Shown here one piece after another: positions 1 through 13,055 of a stretch of 64,000 nucleotides of DNA. The stretch's first letter is position 1; the number at the start of each line of letters is the position of its first letter. The stretch is from assembly GCA_964023205.1 (NCBI GenBank), contig OZ026837.1, forward strand, positions 12,749,479 through 12,813,478. Reading direction: 5' to 3'. The notes under the pieces are model-generated. The model was not told the origin of the DNA. It worked only from the letters and a program-made list of their open reading frames with translations, and did no database searches. The DNA is from Lutraria lutraria. Its lineage: Eukaryota > Mollusca > Bivalvia > Venerida > Mactridae. Made by a program: the position numbers and the translations under genes.

Positions 1-135
1 ATTAGATTGGAATGTCTCATGTTTCATCTGTTGACTTGTCAGTGCATCAACTAAATGTTCACTTGTTATTGGTTACAGCCTAATAATATTTTAGTCTTCA
101 TTTGAAGAGTTCAGCATTTCATTTGCCTGTTTATA

Positions 136-324
136 CTGTCAAACCTGTGTTAACGGCTCCCTCCAAATAAAAGACACCCTATGAATAAAAGCTATTCTTT
201 TAAAAACCATAATTGATATTTTAAAGATTAAAATGAAATTATCTCAGCATGAATACAGTGCATCTGTGAATAAAGACCACATGATATATTTCCCAAAGGT
301 GACCTTTATTCACAGGTTTGACTG
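136..324 (+). mobile_element. MITE, CAGTCAAACCTGTG family
   Basis: Left end CTGTCAAACCTGTGTTAACG, right end (reverse complement) CAGTCAAACCTGTGAATAAA, with TA at both flanks. 189 bp, non-coding, typical of a Tc1/mariner-type MITE. Confidence 0.88.
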
Positions 325-1265
325 TAGTAATGATGTCAGTACGATTTGGAAAACATGTTTTTTGTAAATATTTGATACCTTTATTGTTTTTTTGTCATGA
401 ACTTTATTTTTTTGCTTAATCAGCATTCTTGAATGTGATTGCATTTATTTCATTTTTACAATAATGATAATACCAGATATTTATTATGCTATAAATAGCA
501 GTAGAGATTTTACATTCATGACTTTTTGTTAATGTAATTAATTTCATTATTTTCAGGTATGTGTTTTGCTACCCATGTATATATGATTATGTCAAGGAGT
601 ATAGAAAATGTCCAGTAACAAATTATCCTGCTAGAACAGACCATCTTATTAAATTATATGTGACTGGTTCCTAGCACTTATCATGAACTGATTCTCTGCC
701 TTCGTCTTCAATTAAGTGTTGTTGGCTCCTGGTACAAATCATTGCTGGAGCCTAGCAATTATCCAGGAAATATTTGACAAAATTACTGCAAATTGTGCAG
801 TTAAAATATCATTGACGCTAATTTTCACAAAGTTACCAGTTACATGTTATTTGTATCATTTATTGTGATTACCTTTTGTGCAGACACAGAGATTAACAAT
901 TAGCTTTTTAATTCCTATTGTGATTTTGACTTGAAAACTACAGCCTGATCTTATTTTCATCTTTAGTCATAAACTAGGTCATTAGGTTAGGTCAACTTGT
1001 TCAATTGTTTGATATGATATTCATACAGTTTATTGGGTCACAAACTATAGGTCATTAGGTCAAATTAAAGTAAAGCTTGTTCAATTGTTTGATATGATGA
1101 TTATGAAATTCATTCACATTTTTTTCTAAATGAATCTTGGTCAAACACAATTTACTTTGACAAAAAGGTTACCATAGCAATGTTTGCCCTTACTTGACTT
1201 ATTTCTTATCAAAATCTTTTGTTAAATGTTTGCTATGTCCTTGTAAAGCAATTATACAGAATTTT
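325..1265. other. Gene-free stretch
   Basis: AT-rich. The text CTTGTTCAATTGTTTGATAT occurs at about 996 and again at 1076 beside AGGTCATTAGGTCA, a local duplication of about 80 bp. No exon recognised. Confidence 0.45.
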
Positions 1266-1489
1266 TATGCCCAATATGGATAGATCAGGGGCATATGGTT
1301 TTTGGCCTGTCTGTCTGTTTGTACCAAACTTTAACCTTACCTATAAAATCAAAACTCTTCCACCTACAGTCATCAAACTTTGTATGTTTGTTGCTGATGA
1401 CAACCTCTATAGGATGTGCATTTTAAGGTCAGTGGGTCAAAGGTCAAGGTCACCCTGAGGGGGCATTGTGTTTAAAAAAACATCTTGTT
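1266..1489 (+). mobile_element. Dispersed repeat, GGGGGCAT-hairpin-CTTGTT family
   Basis: From TTATGCCCAATATGG through GGCCTGTCTGTCTG and GGTCAGTGGGTCAAAGGTCA to GGGGGCATTGTGTTT, then ACATCTTGTT. Same ends as 8443..8520 and 40269..40502. The 79-codon frame inside is part of the repeat. Confidence 0.7.
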
Positions 1490-2839
1490 AAGTTAGCAAA
1501 TACATGTATATGATAATGAATACTTGTACTTAGGTCTACTATTCCCAATATTCCATGAGTAGTTTTTTATGAAAATAAGGCAACCATGTTCTGAGTCATT
1601 AATTATTGTACTGGTAATCTCTATGTTACTGTCACAGGTACTTTTTTACCATATTTTGGCCATATGTGTATGGTAAACAAAAATTTTGTGTCAAGTACCT
1701 GTGGTTACTGTATGATATATCAGAACACTTAGAAATGTCTGCATTGATATGAAAATGTCATTCATAGTATTACTATAATGTCATTTGCCTTAATTAACAT
1801 TGTTAATGAACTGCTGTGATACTGTGTTATATTGATACATGTACAATAAAATATGTAAACTTTAACTGTATTTGTTAAGATATTTGTTAAAAAAATACAG
1901 AACTGACAATCTGTAAACGAAGAGTTAATTAGTTTGCAGTACAACAAGTAATTAAAATTACTGAATTTATTTATCTGTGGTTTAACAGCCCATATGACAG
2001 CTATGGTCATATCAGAGTCACCCTAGAAGGAGGCGAGTTAATTATGGTACCAGAAAACTGGACATTTTTATAGCCCTACTCTTGAAATTATTTTTTCCTG
2101 GTTCTTTATTGTGCCAGATGTAAAGCACCGATACATGCCTTAATTACCCTTTTCCTGTGATTTTTTGCTCTGTAGTAGGCTTGATACAATTCATGTAGGT
2201 TCTTTTGAATTTATGTTTGAATGCATCAAAAAGTTATTATAAAATCAACTTCATTACAAACAAGGCTAGAAAGTACACAAAAAGCATTCAGTAACCCGGG
2301 TCATTTAATTGATTAAAAAATGAACACAAAGAGAGCATTTAGCAACATGAAAAAAAAACATGCTTGAAAATATCAGCAAGTACAATAAACAATGTCTACT
2401 ACATATATATATATCTACTGTTGCCTGAATACCTGATATACCAATTTGCACCCTTTAGTCAACTAGGAATGCTACTGGTATATGTAATATAACATCCCTG
2501 ATTCAACATAAAAAGTGAATGCAAGAAGTTAAAGAGGGCATTCTTTATAGAAACATTATGTTATCAACTGGCATTCTTTGTAAAATAAGAAAAATAATTT
2601 ATTTATTTCATTCATTCTGTATCAATGTCCCAGAAAAATATTTTGAAATCATTATATGGCATACATTCATTAATCTAATCGATATCAAATGCACGCAAAT
2701 ATGTTTTCATAAAGTCATATAAACAAATGGGGACATCCATAGTAATTGGATAAATATTTTTTTGTTATAATACAAAGAGTGCCCATTGAAAACATAATTT
2801 TATCTCTTCGTTTCTTTCTACCCGCTTATTGACTCTTAC
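1490..2839. other. Gene-free stretch
   Basis: AT-rich, with an (AT)n run near 2404. No exon recognised. Confidence 0.45.
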
Positions 2840-2873
2840 AGAGACGCATAATACATTTGTATTATACGTCTCT
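2840..2873. repeat. Near-perfect 34-bp palindrome
   Basis: Arms AGAGACGCATAATACA (2840..2855) and, after TT, TGTATTATACGTCTCT (2858..2873) are complementary with one mismatch in 16. It sits at the edge of a CpG-richer stretch. Confidence 0.9.
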
Positions 2874-2879
2874 GACTCT

Positions 2880-3113
2880 TAGCATCACTTTTTGCACGGT
2901 GGTGTCTCCAGCATCACACGGAGGTCCCCGATGTTTCACGAATGAACAGCAACGCACTGCAACATGGAACGGGAACCAGTTTATACCGATATTACCGAAG
3001 GGAGGCAACTTCAATTTATGTTTATTCGATATCCGGTTGCTGCAGCATCAATTTTTGCTGTGAGATTTGGCACAAATTGTGCTGCATCTGTTCGACCATT
3101 TCACAGCTATTCA
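2880..3113 (+). promoter_or_regulatory. CpG-richer block, possible first non-coding TPST exon
   Basis: About 230 bp noticeably richer in GC and CpG than the flanks, ending at a donor-like ATTCAG|GTATAT (3114). It could be the promoter and 5' exon of TPST 17 kb downstream, which needs an upstream exon for its acceptor at 20452. Short overlapping frames here are not convincing proteins. Confidence 0.25.
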
Positions 3114-5840
3114 GGTATATTTTATGCTGAATAATAGTATTTATTCGTATTCCATTGAAATCTTACGGAAAGTGTATGTATTATGTTCGGGTAACACAAC
3201 GCCGTCGTTGGATGAAGTTGATATATTTTCGGATAGAATCGTGCACGTCTGCCTGATTGAACAATTTCGTTTTAGGTATTGTGTGTATGAGCTTTTTATA
3301 TCAATTGAAATATGCTTAAATCATTTCGCTTTACTTTCACTAAAGCGTTGTACCACGATGAAATATTTATGGAAAAATAAATCACATGACTTTCGTGTTT
3401 ATATCACATCAAATTTTTATTAATGTCATCATAAATTTTTACTTCAGGAAGTTAACTTAAATTTTCGTCCGAATCTTTAGATTTGACCAAAATTCGTTGA
3501 TTTGAACCACACATGGGTTTTTAATTGTTGTGGCATAATTAAATCAGTAATGATGTTGATTTCTCATCATGTGCATTGTATTTACCTATGTAGATTATGT
3601 ATCGTCGGTTGACATGTATTCGATACATACATGTTTTCAATACTTTATGTTTTCTGCGCATAAACGCTTGACAGGAAGTAGAATGACTTCACTTTTTGTT
3701 TACGCAATATGCTCGACCTTGATATTTTACGATCCGCACAATATAATTACAAAATATGTCGTTATCAAGTAAGTTAACAGTCAATTTGAAACACACAGCA
3801 AATAACCACTCAATTTACTACGCCATTTTATCACTTTAACAACAATATCGTTAAAAATGAAAATAAGAAAAACTGAGAAAATATTTTGACCTAGACTGGC
3901 AATTTGGCTCGTCTGCTATGTAGATCACACGACCATCACGCAACAGTCGTATTTGAAAAGTGTTCATGTCTTATTTATTTTTCGCTAAAATTTCTTAGAA
4001 TTTATTATTAGTACATCTTACATTTTCAATAAAAATCCCAAAATGTAAGTAGACCAAGACTTTATAACTTATCAAATGAAGTGAGTTACGGGTTGTACTA
4101 CACGTCTGTGATATTAATTTATTATTGCATCGGAGATCATACCAACATTAAGATAAATTACACAGACTTGAAGTCAGAGGTTGCCACCATTTTGTCTAGC
4201 ATACTTACGCATCGTAAACTATTAATTATGATGGGATTAAGCAGCATGGGTATGATCACATTCACCAAACAAGGTTTTCTCATAATTCCGCGTTATACCT
4301 GGTACTTTTGGACCGTCTCTGTCTTGAATACTCTTCAATTTTGGAGGTATCGAAAATGGGTCAATTTTGCGTAATGGCGGTCACTGATCATAATGTTTGT
4401 TTATAGGTCTGTTGTTCGTTATTTTGTGAAAAAATTGACCATAAGTGCATTGGAATTACGAGCAATAAATTGATTTTTAAGAAATAAAAGCAGGTTACGC
4501 ATTTATTTGTATTTGTTGCGTATAAGGCGTTTTGGAATGCTTAAGGTATCGAAAACCCGTCAAACAATGATATGTACAGCATATTTAGATATTTTCTTCT
4601 TTTTTCATAATCATAAGGGAATTTTTTAATAAAGTTGGAAAAATATATGTTGTTTAACTAGTGCAGGGCTGAACCTAGACTTTAAAATCTGCCTGTTGGA
4701 CAAGAAACTTGCCCTTTCCAAAAATGAACTTGCCCAATCTAGGGAAAAATATTAGCAGTAGCCTATAATGAGTAAAAACGTCTGGGTGAAAAAAGATTAC
4801 AAGGATCGGGCCAAGGTGGCGACTTTTCACACCATTTTGGTAATTACTTGTGTATAAAAACAGATGTTTTTGTCATAAATTAATTCTGTAAAAAATCAGT
4901 TGCATCTTAGAAATTCAACATAGGTGTAGAACTCAATCCATGTCTAAAAACAAAATCGTGGAAATGCATCTTCTTTTCTGCATCGTTGGTACTGTACGGT
5001 CTTCGGCACATTTTCCGAAAATTGTCACAATTTTTTATAGTATTTATGTAATTCTTACTACAATATCACATTGCTTAAGCATTATGACCAACAAAATAAC
5101 AAACAATCGTTAAATTTCAAGAATGGCCATTGCATTTATAGTACTTGGTGTACGAATTTCGGTCGACAGATTTCGGATAACATGGTGAAACTATATAACA
5201 TTCTGATGTGTATTTAAAATTAATGAAGATCTTTTCTGATTGTGTTGTCTGATCTCTGATCCATCATCATGTGACACGTATTTAAGATTAATTCTCTATT
5301 TTCTTGTGATAACAGCAAATTAAAGTTTCACAAAAAAAAAATTCTGAACCGATTCTTAAAAGCCTGGTCTTATTCGACGCAGAAATAATTTCTCTTTAAC
5401 CACCATCCACTCTTATACCCATACATTGCTCTGAACTGGAGCAATAAGCCCTTCAACTTAGAAAAAGTACCACTAGGCATCGATGTGACCTAAGTTTCTT
5501 TTCATTAGCTACAGAGTAATTTTCTTTATTCCTTCGGAATTTCATACCCACTCCGGTGTAAATCGAAAGAAAATCAAATTTGTTATCACTTACAGTCGAC
5601 GAATCATTCAATTTAAATTTAAATTATCGGTGGATTGGCATATAAACATGTTTCTGTGATCGTTATGTCACAGACCAGCGCTTGAACCTATATCTAAATA
5701 TTGAATGAACAATTTTTTTTAGAATTCTCTGTTTGTTCAACTTCTAGTTTCAGTATTTGTATAATCCATAATTCAGTTTAATTCATATTCATTCAAGTTT
5801 ATTCTAGAAATTATAAACCTTTGAATTAAAAGTATCCTAG
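3114..5840. other. Gene-free stretch
   Basis: Several frames of 60-118 codons (for example 3067..3423 and 4081..4374) are open but have no domain, biased composition and no paired splice signals. Not called. Confidence 0.4.
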
Positions 5841-5926
5841 TTTTGAAGTATTGAAAAAAGACACTTTGTTTTAATAATTGATATTTTGAAGTATTGAAAA
5901 AAGACACTTTGTTTTAATAATTGATA
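5841..5926. repeat. 43-bp exact tandem duplication
   Basis: Copies 5841..5883 and 5884..5926 (TTTTGAAGTATTGAAAAAAG start) are identical, so the duplication is recent. Confidence 0.95.
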
Positions 5927-5975
5927 TTTTATACTCATGTCAGCTGCATTGTCTCTGTATTGTAAATATATACTG

Positions 5976-6568
5976 TAGAACGCTTTAATTTCGCGAGGTC
6001 AACATTTCAAGTTTTTTTGGTAAAAAATCTGCTGTTTTCTTTTTTTGCGTGTTTATGAATTCGCGACATTGTTAGGCAGGATTAAAATGCAATCAAAGAC
6101 ACGCTGTCGTTGCTTTGATATTTGTATGTCACTCCTGATCTGTTAGATATTTAAGTTGTGATTCAGTGTTTTATATCTAATAAAGTATAATAACAATAGA
6201 CCGATAATAGTTTGGGATTGTTAAGGAAGTTATGTTTTACAAGTGTTAAAAACTGTTACTAGTATGTTCAATAGATGTCCAAAATTGTTCAACAAACGAT
6301 AGTTTAGTAAAAGCAATATACTTATAAAAAAATAGAATGCAAACATTAAAGGTACATGTTTATTGTTGTTATATTGCTTTCAACAGATTAACTAACTGAT
6401 TATTCTACCATAAAATACTACACCAGAACAAAGTTGCGTATTTTTGGACATACTCATTTTTGAATATATATAAAACTCAGCATTTATTCGCGACATTTAT
6501 GAATTTGTGAGGTATTCGATTCGCTAATATTTGCGAAAATAAAATTAACGCGAATAAAACCAGTTCTA
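5976..6568. mobile_element. Inverted-repeat element, TAGAAC…TTCGCG termini
   Basis: Left end TAGAACGCTTTAATTTCGCG, right end (reverse complement) TAGAACTGGTTTTATTCGCG. 593 bp, with repeated CGCGA/TTCGCGAC text and no coding frame. Confidence 0.7.
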
Positions 6569-8442
6569 TAATAATCTAGTCACAATAGAGAAACACAATT
6601 TTTACTATTCGCAATAGTTAAGACACTGGTATGAAATTCTCAATAAGGTGATAGAGAATCAATTTCTAGATTCTTGTCCCCTCCCTTCCTGATAAATATG
6701 TTGAAAATTTCTTTACAGTTGGCCTAGTATGAACATTATATTGGGGTAAGTCAAGCATTCCAACTCTTTCAAGAACAAATTGAATTTTAAAGATATATCA
6801 TGTCGTTTATATGTCTTACATTTAGAGGCTGAAAAATAGACACAAAAATACTGTTACAAAATTTGTACATACTTATTTATATTGCCTAATGGAGCAGCTT
6901 AAAGTTTTATTCATATAAATTGGTTTTAGTGTCCTGAAAATTGACTTGCAAATTTATTTTTGGATAGTTTTTAAAATCATACTGATATCCATTGATTTTT
7001 ATTTACCTTGTGTAGGTATTCCTTCCGTGGTGCTAACCAAAGGGGTGAATGATTTTTAAATTTTATGGCAATATCATGTTACAGTTGTTGTACAATACTA
7101 TAAATATGTCAGTATTTGGTAATAATACATGTATGTATTCTCCAATTAGTTTGCGGTTTTGCATGATAAGTGTGTTATAAACTTTAAACACTTACATAAC
7201 GGTACATTATTACAACATTTATTGAAAAAGGAAGGACAAGTAGTTAACATTGATTGAACAATATCTTGCATGCTCGAGGATTCTTTTTAGTGGCAAGTAT
7301 ATGTTTTACTCCTATATCTGACATTTTATCAATCATTTGCTTTTAAGGTAAGTCATGCAAAAATAAAGAATTGATATTATTTGCCGCATAATGACTATAC
7401 TGCAGTGAGAAAATTAGCCTTGATGGCATTGGATATGCCAAAGATTATTTCTTTACAAGAATTTTTAACAATGAGCATTTTTTTGCTTCGGATGATTATA
7501 GTAAATTATATACATGTATTAGTTTTGTTCATATTTCCAATTTTATGCGTTATATCACAAGCAACGTGAAGAAAAAATAAGTAACTTAAACTATTTTCTC
7601 CATACTAGTTTTTTGGCACATTTTATGCGATATATTTTTCAAATGAAATGCAGACATTTGATTTCATTGGATAAGAAATTAGGACATTTGGTACAATAAA
7701 ATGTTGACATTGATTTGTTAAATATATACAGTAGAATCTTTTTATTAAGACTTTTTAAAGTAAATCAAAGGTTGTAGACTTAATTAATAACATTGAATTA
7801 TATTCTCATTATCAATTTGATATATAGAGGAAATACCAGTATTGATAACTGCACTAAAATTGAGGAGTCGTCAAAATGAGGTGGTTGTAACATTGAATCA
7901 ATATCTTAGTGAGGTTATAATGTGTATTTAAATGCTCTGATTGTCCCAAATCCTCAAATTATGTTACCTAGTTATGTATGGTTAAAGGAAGTAAGCAATT
8001 AGGAAATGCATCGTTATATTAAGTATTCTTAAATAAGGATATAGTTTAATTCTTGAACTAGGATGTTATGTTTCAAAACAGCTTTGTGATGTAAAACCCC
8101 AAAATTTAACGGCATTGCTATTAAGTTATTACAGGCAACTTTGGGGGAATGTTCATAATACAAATAGAGGAAATAAATTATTATTTTGTAAGTATTTCGG
8201 GGAAAAATATAGTTTTATTTTCCAAGAGGAAGATGCTAACCATCAGTGTCACTTTCTTCATAAAAAAACCCTGTATAATGTCATAAAACAATGGTGATAT
8301 TGATATGACACGTTATTACTTTGAGAATTAAGTTTAGGTTTGGTCTTAGAGTCTGCTATCTGGTTTAAATGCCACTGTACCAGATTTGATCCAGTGTTTC
8401 TTGGGAAAACATATTGAAAATGTAAAAAATTATATATTAATT
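6569..8442. other. Gene-free stretch
   Basis: AT-rich. The 60-62-codon frames at 7381 and 8115 have no recognisable features. Confidence 0.45.
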
Positions 8443-8520
8443 TTATGCCCCCTTTTGAAGGTCAGTACTTCTGTGGTCAAGGTAACAGGGGGCATCCATG
8501 TTTAAAAAACATGTCTTGTT
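8443..8520 (+). mobile_element. Internally deleted dispersed repeat
   Basis: Keeps only the ends of the 1266..1489 family: TTATGCCCCCTTTTGAAG and GGGGGCATCCATGTTT, the palindrome CATGTTTAAAAAACATG and TCTTGTT. Confidence 0.7.
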
Positions 8521-9112
8521 TTGTTTGATTCTCTTTTGTTTTTGAAAAAAAATCAATTTATGTGCTGGAAAAAAATGTTTTTTGTTGACCTGTTGATGGT
8601 TCGGTTCTATGTTTGTTCAAATGAATGAATATTATCTTCAGTGTGGAGACTTCAAGCTGCCTAAATTTGAGTTTTACCGGTATCCAGTGTCATAGTAATT
8701 TTCAGGGAAATTATTTCCGTTTTCTTCGTTTGCAATTTTCTTTAAATGCCAACTGAATGGTGAAGATTGGATTTGTTTGTCACATTACTGTCATCTGGGA
8801 GATTGTCATTCTGCTCTCTGGAAATTACGATGTTGGCTTGTGATGTAAACTGTCTGCTTGATGTACAGTGAAACTTCTTGTGGCGACCTCTCCATTTTAA
8901 GATCACCTTTCCTTTTCTTTTAAAGAAATTAAGTCTGGTTTATTAGTATTTAGATTGGGATAAACCTTGGTGAGCTGGTCACTGGTGTGTGGTTAGTGAC
9001 TTCAAACAATGTAAACTATTATGCTTGCTCTGAAAACTGAAAAAAAGTGTTAAAGAAATTTTAACTGAAAATTTTTATTTCCAAATTTTCCATAATGATG
9101 AATGACTACATC
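8521..9112. other. Gene-free stretch
   Basis: Nothing recognised. Confidence 0.45.
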
Positions 9113-9568
9113 AGCACAACACAACACAACACAACACAACATGATGTGACACAACACAACTCAACATGTGACTCAACACAACACAGCATGCTGTGACACA
9201 ACACGAGTCAACACAACATGATGTGACACAACACATTATGATGTGACACAACACAACTCAACATGTGACTCAACACAATACAGCATGATGTGACACAACA
9301 CGAGTCAACACAACATGATGTGATACAACACAACATGAAGTGACGCAACACAACATGATGTGACACAACACAACATGATGTGACACAACACAAAACAACA
9401 TGATATGATGCAACACAGCACAACATGGCACAGCACTAAACAACATGATGCATGATGCAGCATCTCAACACAACACAACTTGACATGACACAACACAAAT
9501 AACATGACATAACATAACTCAACATGAAGCAACACAACTTGATGTGATGCAACACAACACTACACATT
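9113..9568. repeat. Low-complexity ACACAACATGATGTG array
   Basis: Irregular copies of ACACAACACAACATGATGTG and shorter ACAAC runs. - strand frames here give Cys/Val/Leu/His-rich repetitive peptides and are artefacts. Confidence 0.95.
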
Positions 9569-10291
9569 TATTCATGATGATAGCTAAGAATATAATATGA
9601 TATTAAGGTTGAAATGATTGTTGATTATTTTTAGATACAGTGTCACTGTGTACCAGTGTTACATTACAAGACTCAGTAAACCAAGTTTTGACATTTTGAT
9701 AATGTTGGTGATTGATAAAAATCATACTGTATTGATTATAAGAAAACTAGTTTATCAGATACATGTAGAATGGTCTTACTAAAAAAGGATATAAAAAATG
9801 TTTTTACTGTATCACAGTATAAATTGCAGTAAAAAAGTTTTGTGGCTTTACAACCTTCAGTTTTACTGTGTTTGGGTTTTCCAGTAATTTGAATTGAGCT
9901 TCATGCAAAGTGTAACATCTTTTTGTGAATTGTGAATGGAATACTGCTCAAAATTAATCGTGTTTAATTTGGAATTTAGAAATACAACTGGCTATGATGA
10001 GTTTAATTTCACAGATAACTGTTCTCTCGACAGGCAAATTTCTTGAACAAATTGTTATAAAACATGATTTCAGGAATCACATTAATTTAATGCATTGTTT
10101 TATACAGGCGATCAGATGTCAAAGGCAAATTTTTCATTATTGAAAATTATCCTGGTTCCATTTTTTGCATGATTGTTAATCATATTTTTTTTGTCTATTT
10201 TGTAAAAACATTCACGTTTGTGTTCATCATGTATACATGCTTATAATGATGTATACTATTGAATAATTTAAACTATGTTCTGGGGCCTTCA
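9569..10291. other. Gene-free stretch
   Basis: Nothing recognised. Confidence 0.45.
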
Positions 10292-10342
10292 GGCTGAAAA
10301 TAAAAGTAAGATTGTTTGGAGTGCTCTGCCCTACTCTCAGCC
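10292..10342 (+). mobile_element. Short GGCTGAAAA element
   Basis: GGCTGAAAATAAAAGTAAG, TTGTTTGGAGTGCTCTGCCC and CTCAGCC: the ends of the 52141..52332 MITE with the middle missing. Confidence 0.55.
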
Positions 10343-10440
10343 TCATGTTTGTATGGTTATAGTCTCACATTAGTGATCATTAGTCACCACTGCTGTGAGT
10401 CTAAACAAGGACCAGACAAAGGTCACATGTAAGGTAGTGC

Positions 10441-10697
10441 CCGGTCCGCCTCCATGGTCGAGTGGTTAAACTTAAAGACACCGGCTACAAATCATTGTAA
10501 TCTCTCACTGATAGAGGGTTGTGGCTTCGAGCCCCACTACCAACCATGTCTCTTTATATAAATAAGTAGGCAGTTGCTTACGGAGGATGGGAGTCTGGTA
10601 CCAGTTGGTTCTTCCCAGAAACGATGCTTAGGTGAACTGTCTGCCTCATATGACTTTGACTGTTAAAAAGGGGCGTTACACTTGATATAAAGAGTTT
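10441..10697 (+). mobile_element. tRNA-derived SINE, near full length
   Basis: Head CATGGTCGAGTGGTTAAAC, B box TGGCTTCGAGCCCC, CATGTCTCTTTATATAAA, GTAGGCAGTTGCTTACGG, TTCTTCCCAGAAACGATGC, AAAAAGGGGCGTTACACTTG. Confidence 0.88.
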
Positions 10698-11616
10698 TAT
10701 CCCCCTTTTCTGGCATTACAATGTTGATAAGACAAAAAGATAGAAATGTTAACTTTATTTGCAGATTTTGCTAATTTGTCTAGATTGGTCAAGTCAAGCT
10801 AAATCGCTTCATTCATATCATTTTAATCTCAGGCATTTTATTATTGCTGAAACATCCATTCTCCCTTGTATTGTCCTTGGATTAATTTTCATCAATGTTA
10901 AGCCTGGCTTTTTGTTCTTCCTTTATTGCTGAAATTAAAATTGATGACTCGTTTTCATGTAATAATTAATATCAATGGTTTACTGATGAAAATAGCTTGT
11001 ATCTAATGAGATATGATAGTGTTTTCTTCATTATAACTAACATACTGATTTCGTTTTTTTCTCTGAATTTAATAGTTTGTTGAATGGTTGTTTTGTTAAC
11101 AAATGAATGTTCCATTTAGTATGTTTTATATATCGTGTGCATTCTGAATTAAGTTTTCGTCCATTTGGGTTTTTAGTGTACCAGGCTTTATTTAGTTGGG
11201 AGTTGATGTATTACATTTTAGTAAAGTATTAAATGATTCATCAAATGTCATGTGTTTAATTGAAACATTTCCTGTTAGGTAAAAAATCTATTCAATTTAA
11301 TTTCATTAATTTATTTTATTATTCCAAAAGTTTGTTGTCATGTTTTATTATAAATTATAGCAGCCATTCAGGGTGTGACATTTGCATGGATATGATTTTT
11401 CTTCTGATTATAGAGCCGTTTTAGTTAAACATGTAAATTCCTCTAGAAATTCAGGGGGGGGGGGCTGGTATAGAGTGAGTCCATTCTCCAGTCCAAAAAA
11501 TTAATGCTAACGCATCAAATTGCTAAACTCATTACTGGTCAGCAGCTTACAGTATATGAACATAGTTTTATTTTTACCTAGCTAAAAGGTTGTATTGTGG
11601 TTTTAAAAAAAAACAT
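10698..11616. other. Gene-free stretch
   Basis: AT-rich, with an eleven-G run at 11454..11464. No exon. Confidence 0.45.
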
Positions 11617-11875
11617 AGACCAACCTCTGTGGTCGAGTGGTTAAAGTCGCTGACTTCAAATCACTGTAACCTCTCACTGATAGAGAGTTGTGGGTTGGAG
11701 CCCCGCTCCCGACCATCCATGTCTCTTTATGTGAGAAAGTAGGCAGTTGCTTATGGAGGATGGGAGTCTAGTACTGGTTCTTCCCAGGAGCGATGCTTAG
11801 GTTAACTGTCCGCCTCATATGACTCTGACTGTTGAAAAGGGGCGTAAAACTCAATATAAACAAACAAAATAAAAA
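11617..11875 (+). mobile_element. tRNA-derived SINE, near full length
   Basis: Head CTGTGGTCGAGTGGTTAAAG, CTTCAAATCACTGTAACC, B-box region GGGTTGGAGCCCC, full body, AAAAGGGGCGTAAAACTC and a tail with AAACAAACAAAATAAA. Confidence 0.9.
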
Positions 11876-12949
11876 AATCATTCTGAACTAGCGAAGTCAT
11901 AAATTCATGCAATAATTCAAGATAAAGATCATGCGAATTTGAAGAGATATGTATGTACAGTAGTACATTGTGAATAGTTATATTCCACTGTACAGTGTAC
12001 ACTATTTCAATAAAAACAACTTGAATTACTAGTTGAAAATACAATGTATGTTTTTGAACTTTGAAACTCTTTTAATTGATGCATGAAATTATATCATAAT
12101 CAATTTAGTCTAAACATTTATAGATGAAAGTACTGAGAGGACTTTAATGGACAGACTTTGAAGTGTTTTAAATAACCTAAATCTGAAACACTTATGTGGT
12201 AGAAATTGTGATGTACAACTGACTGCCAGGTCTGACAAGTATAGTTTTCTTAATAAAAATCCCTTTAATGCTAACTGTCTTATAGCCTATAGCTATGCGT
12301 GCAAATGAAAAAAGTCTGTCCTCGTAACAGGCCAAACAATATCACGGGTTAACGTCATTAAAGATGAGCTACACATTAATTGTACTAGCTGTTAACAATG
12401 CAAACACACAATATACTGGTGTACTTAAGTGTACTGTTGCAACCTTAAATTTAAAATACTGGTACAAGTGAAGTTATTCTTTTCTCAGTAGTGTCTTATC
12501 TAACTTATCTAATATGCACGTCTTTGACGCAACAGTTTTGAGTATAATACCGTTAGTTCCAGTACTTTTCACATTGTTGCATTGTTTGAAATTGATTGGC
12601 TACATAAACACAAAACAGGTTATTCTTTGTCTATCCAACATTAATTACATATTATACATGTTGATTATATATTACATATATATTACGTCTGTATTATATT
12701 TTAAGGATGGCTTAAGGACTTTAGGAGGAAGTACAAAATGTACATGACTTTGTATGACATATTTACCAATTCAGAATTTAGAATTATTGATATGTTAACA
12801 ATTCATTGTATGTATCACCAAAAAATACCTATTTAGGCCTTTAAAAATTACTTGTTTCTGCCTGAAAACAGGCCAGAAAAAAATAGTGTAGCTAGGTAGA
12901 CATTATTTTTTCCCTTTTTTTTTAAACATGAATAGAAATATTAGGTTGT
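11876..12949. other. Gene-free stretch
   Basis: The 80-codon - strand frame at 11802..12044 overlaps the SINE. Nothing else recognised. Confidence 0.45.
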
Positions 12950-13055
12950 CAGAGTCATATGCGATGGACAGTTCACCTAACCATCATTCCTGGGAAGAAC
13001 CGGTACAAGACTCCCATCCTCTGTAAGCAACTACCTACTTTCCCACATAAAAGAT
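12950..13055 (-). mobile_element. SINE fragment
   Basis: - strand body only: ATGTGGGAAAGTAGGTAG, GGATGGGAGTCTTGTACCGG, TTCTTCCCAGGAATGATGG, GACTCTGACAACC. Both ends are missing. Confidence 0.8.

Noticed and set aside
4081..4374. 97-aa ORF with Trp/Tyr-rich C-terminus
   Set aside because: Starts at GTG, has no recognised domain and no splice context. Open by chance in AT-rich DNA as far as can be seen.
9208..9535. Cys/Val/His-rich - strand ORFs
   Set aside because: They come from the low-complexity ACACAACATGATGTG array.
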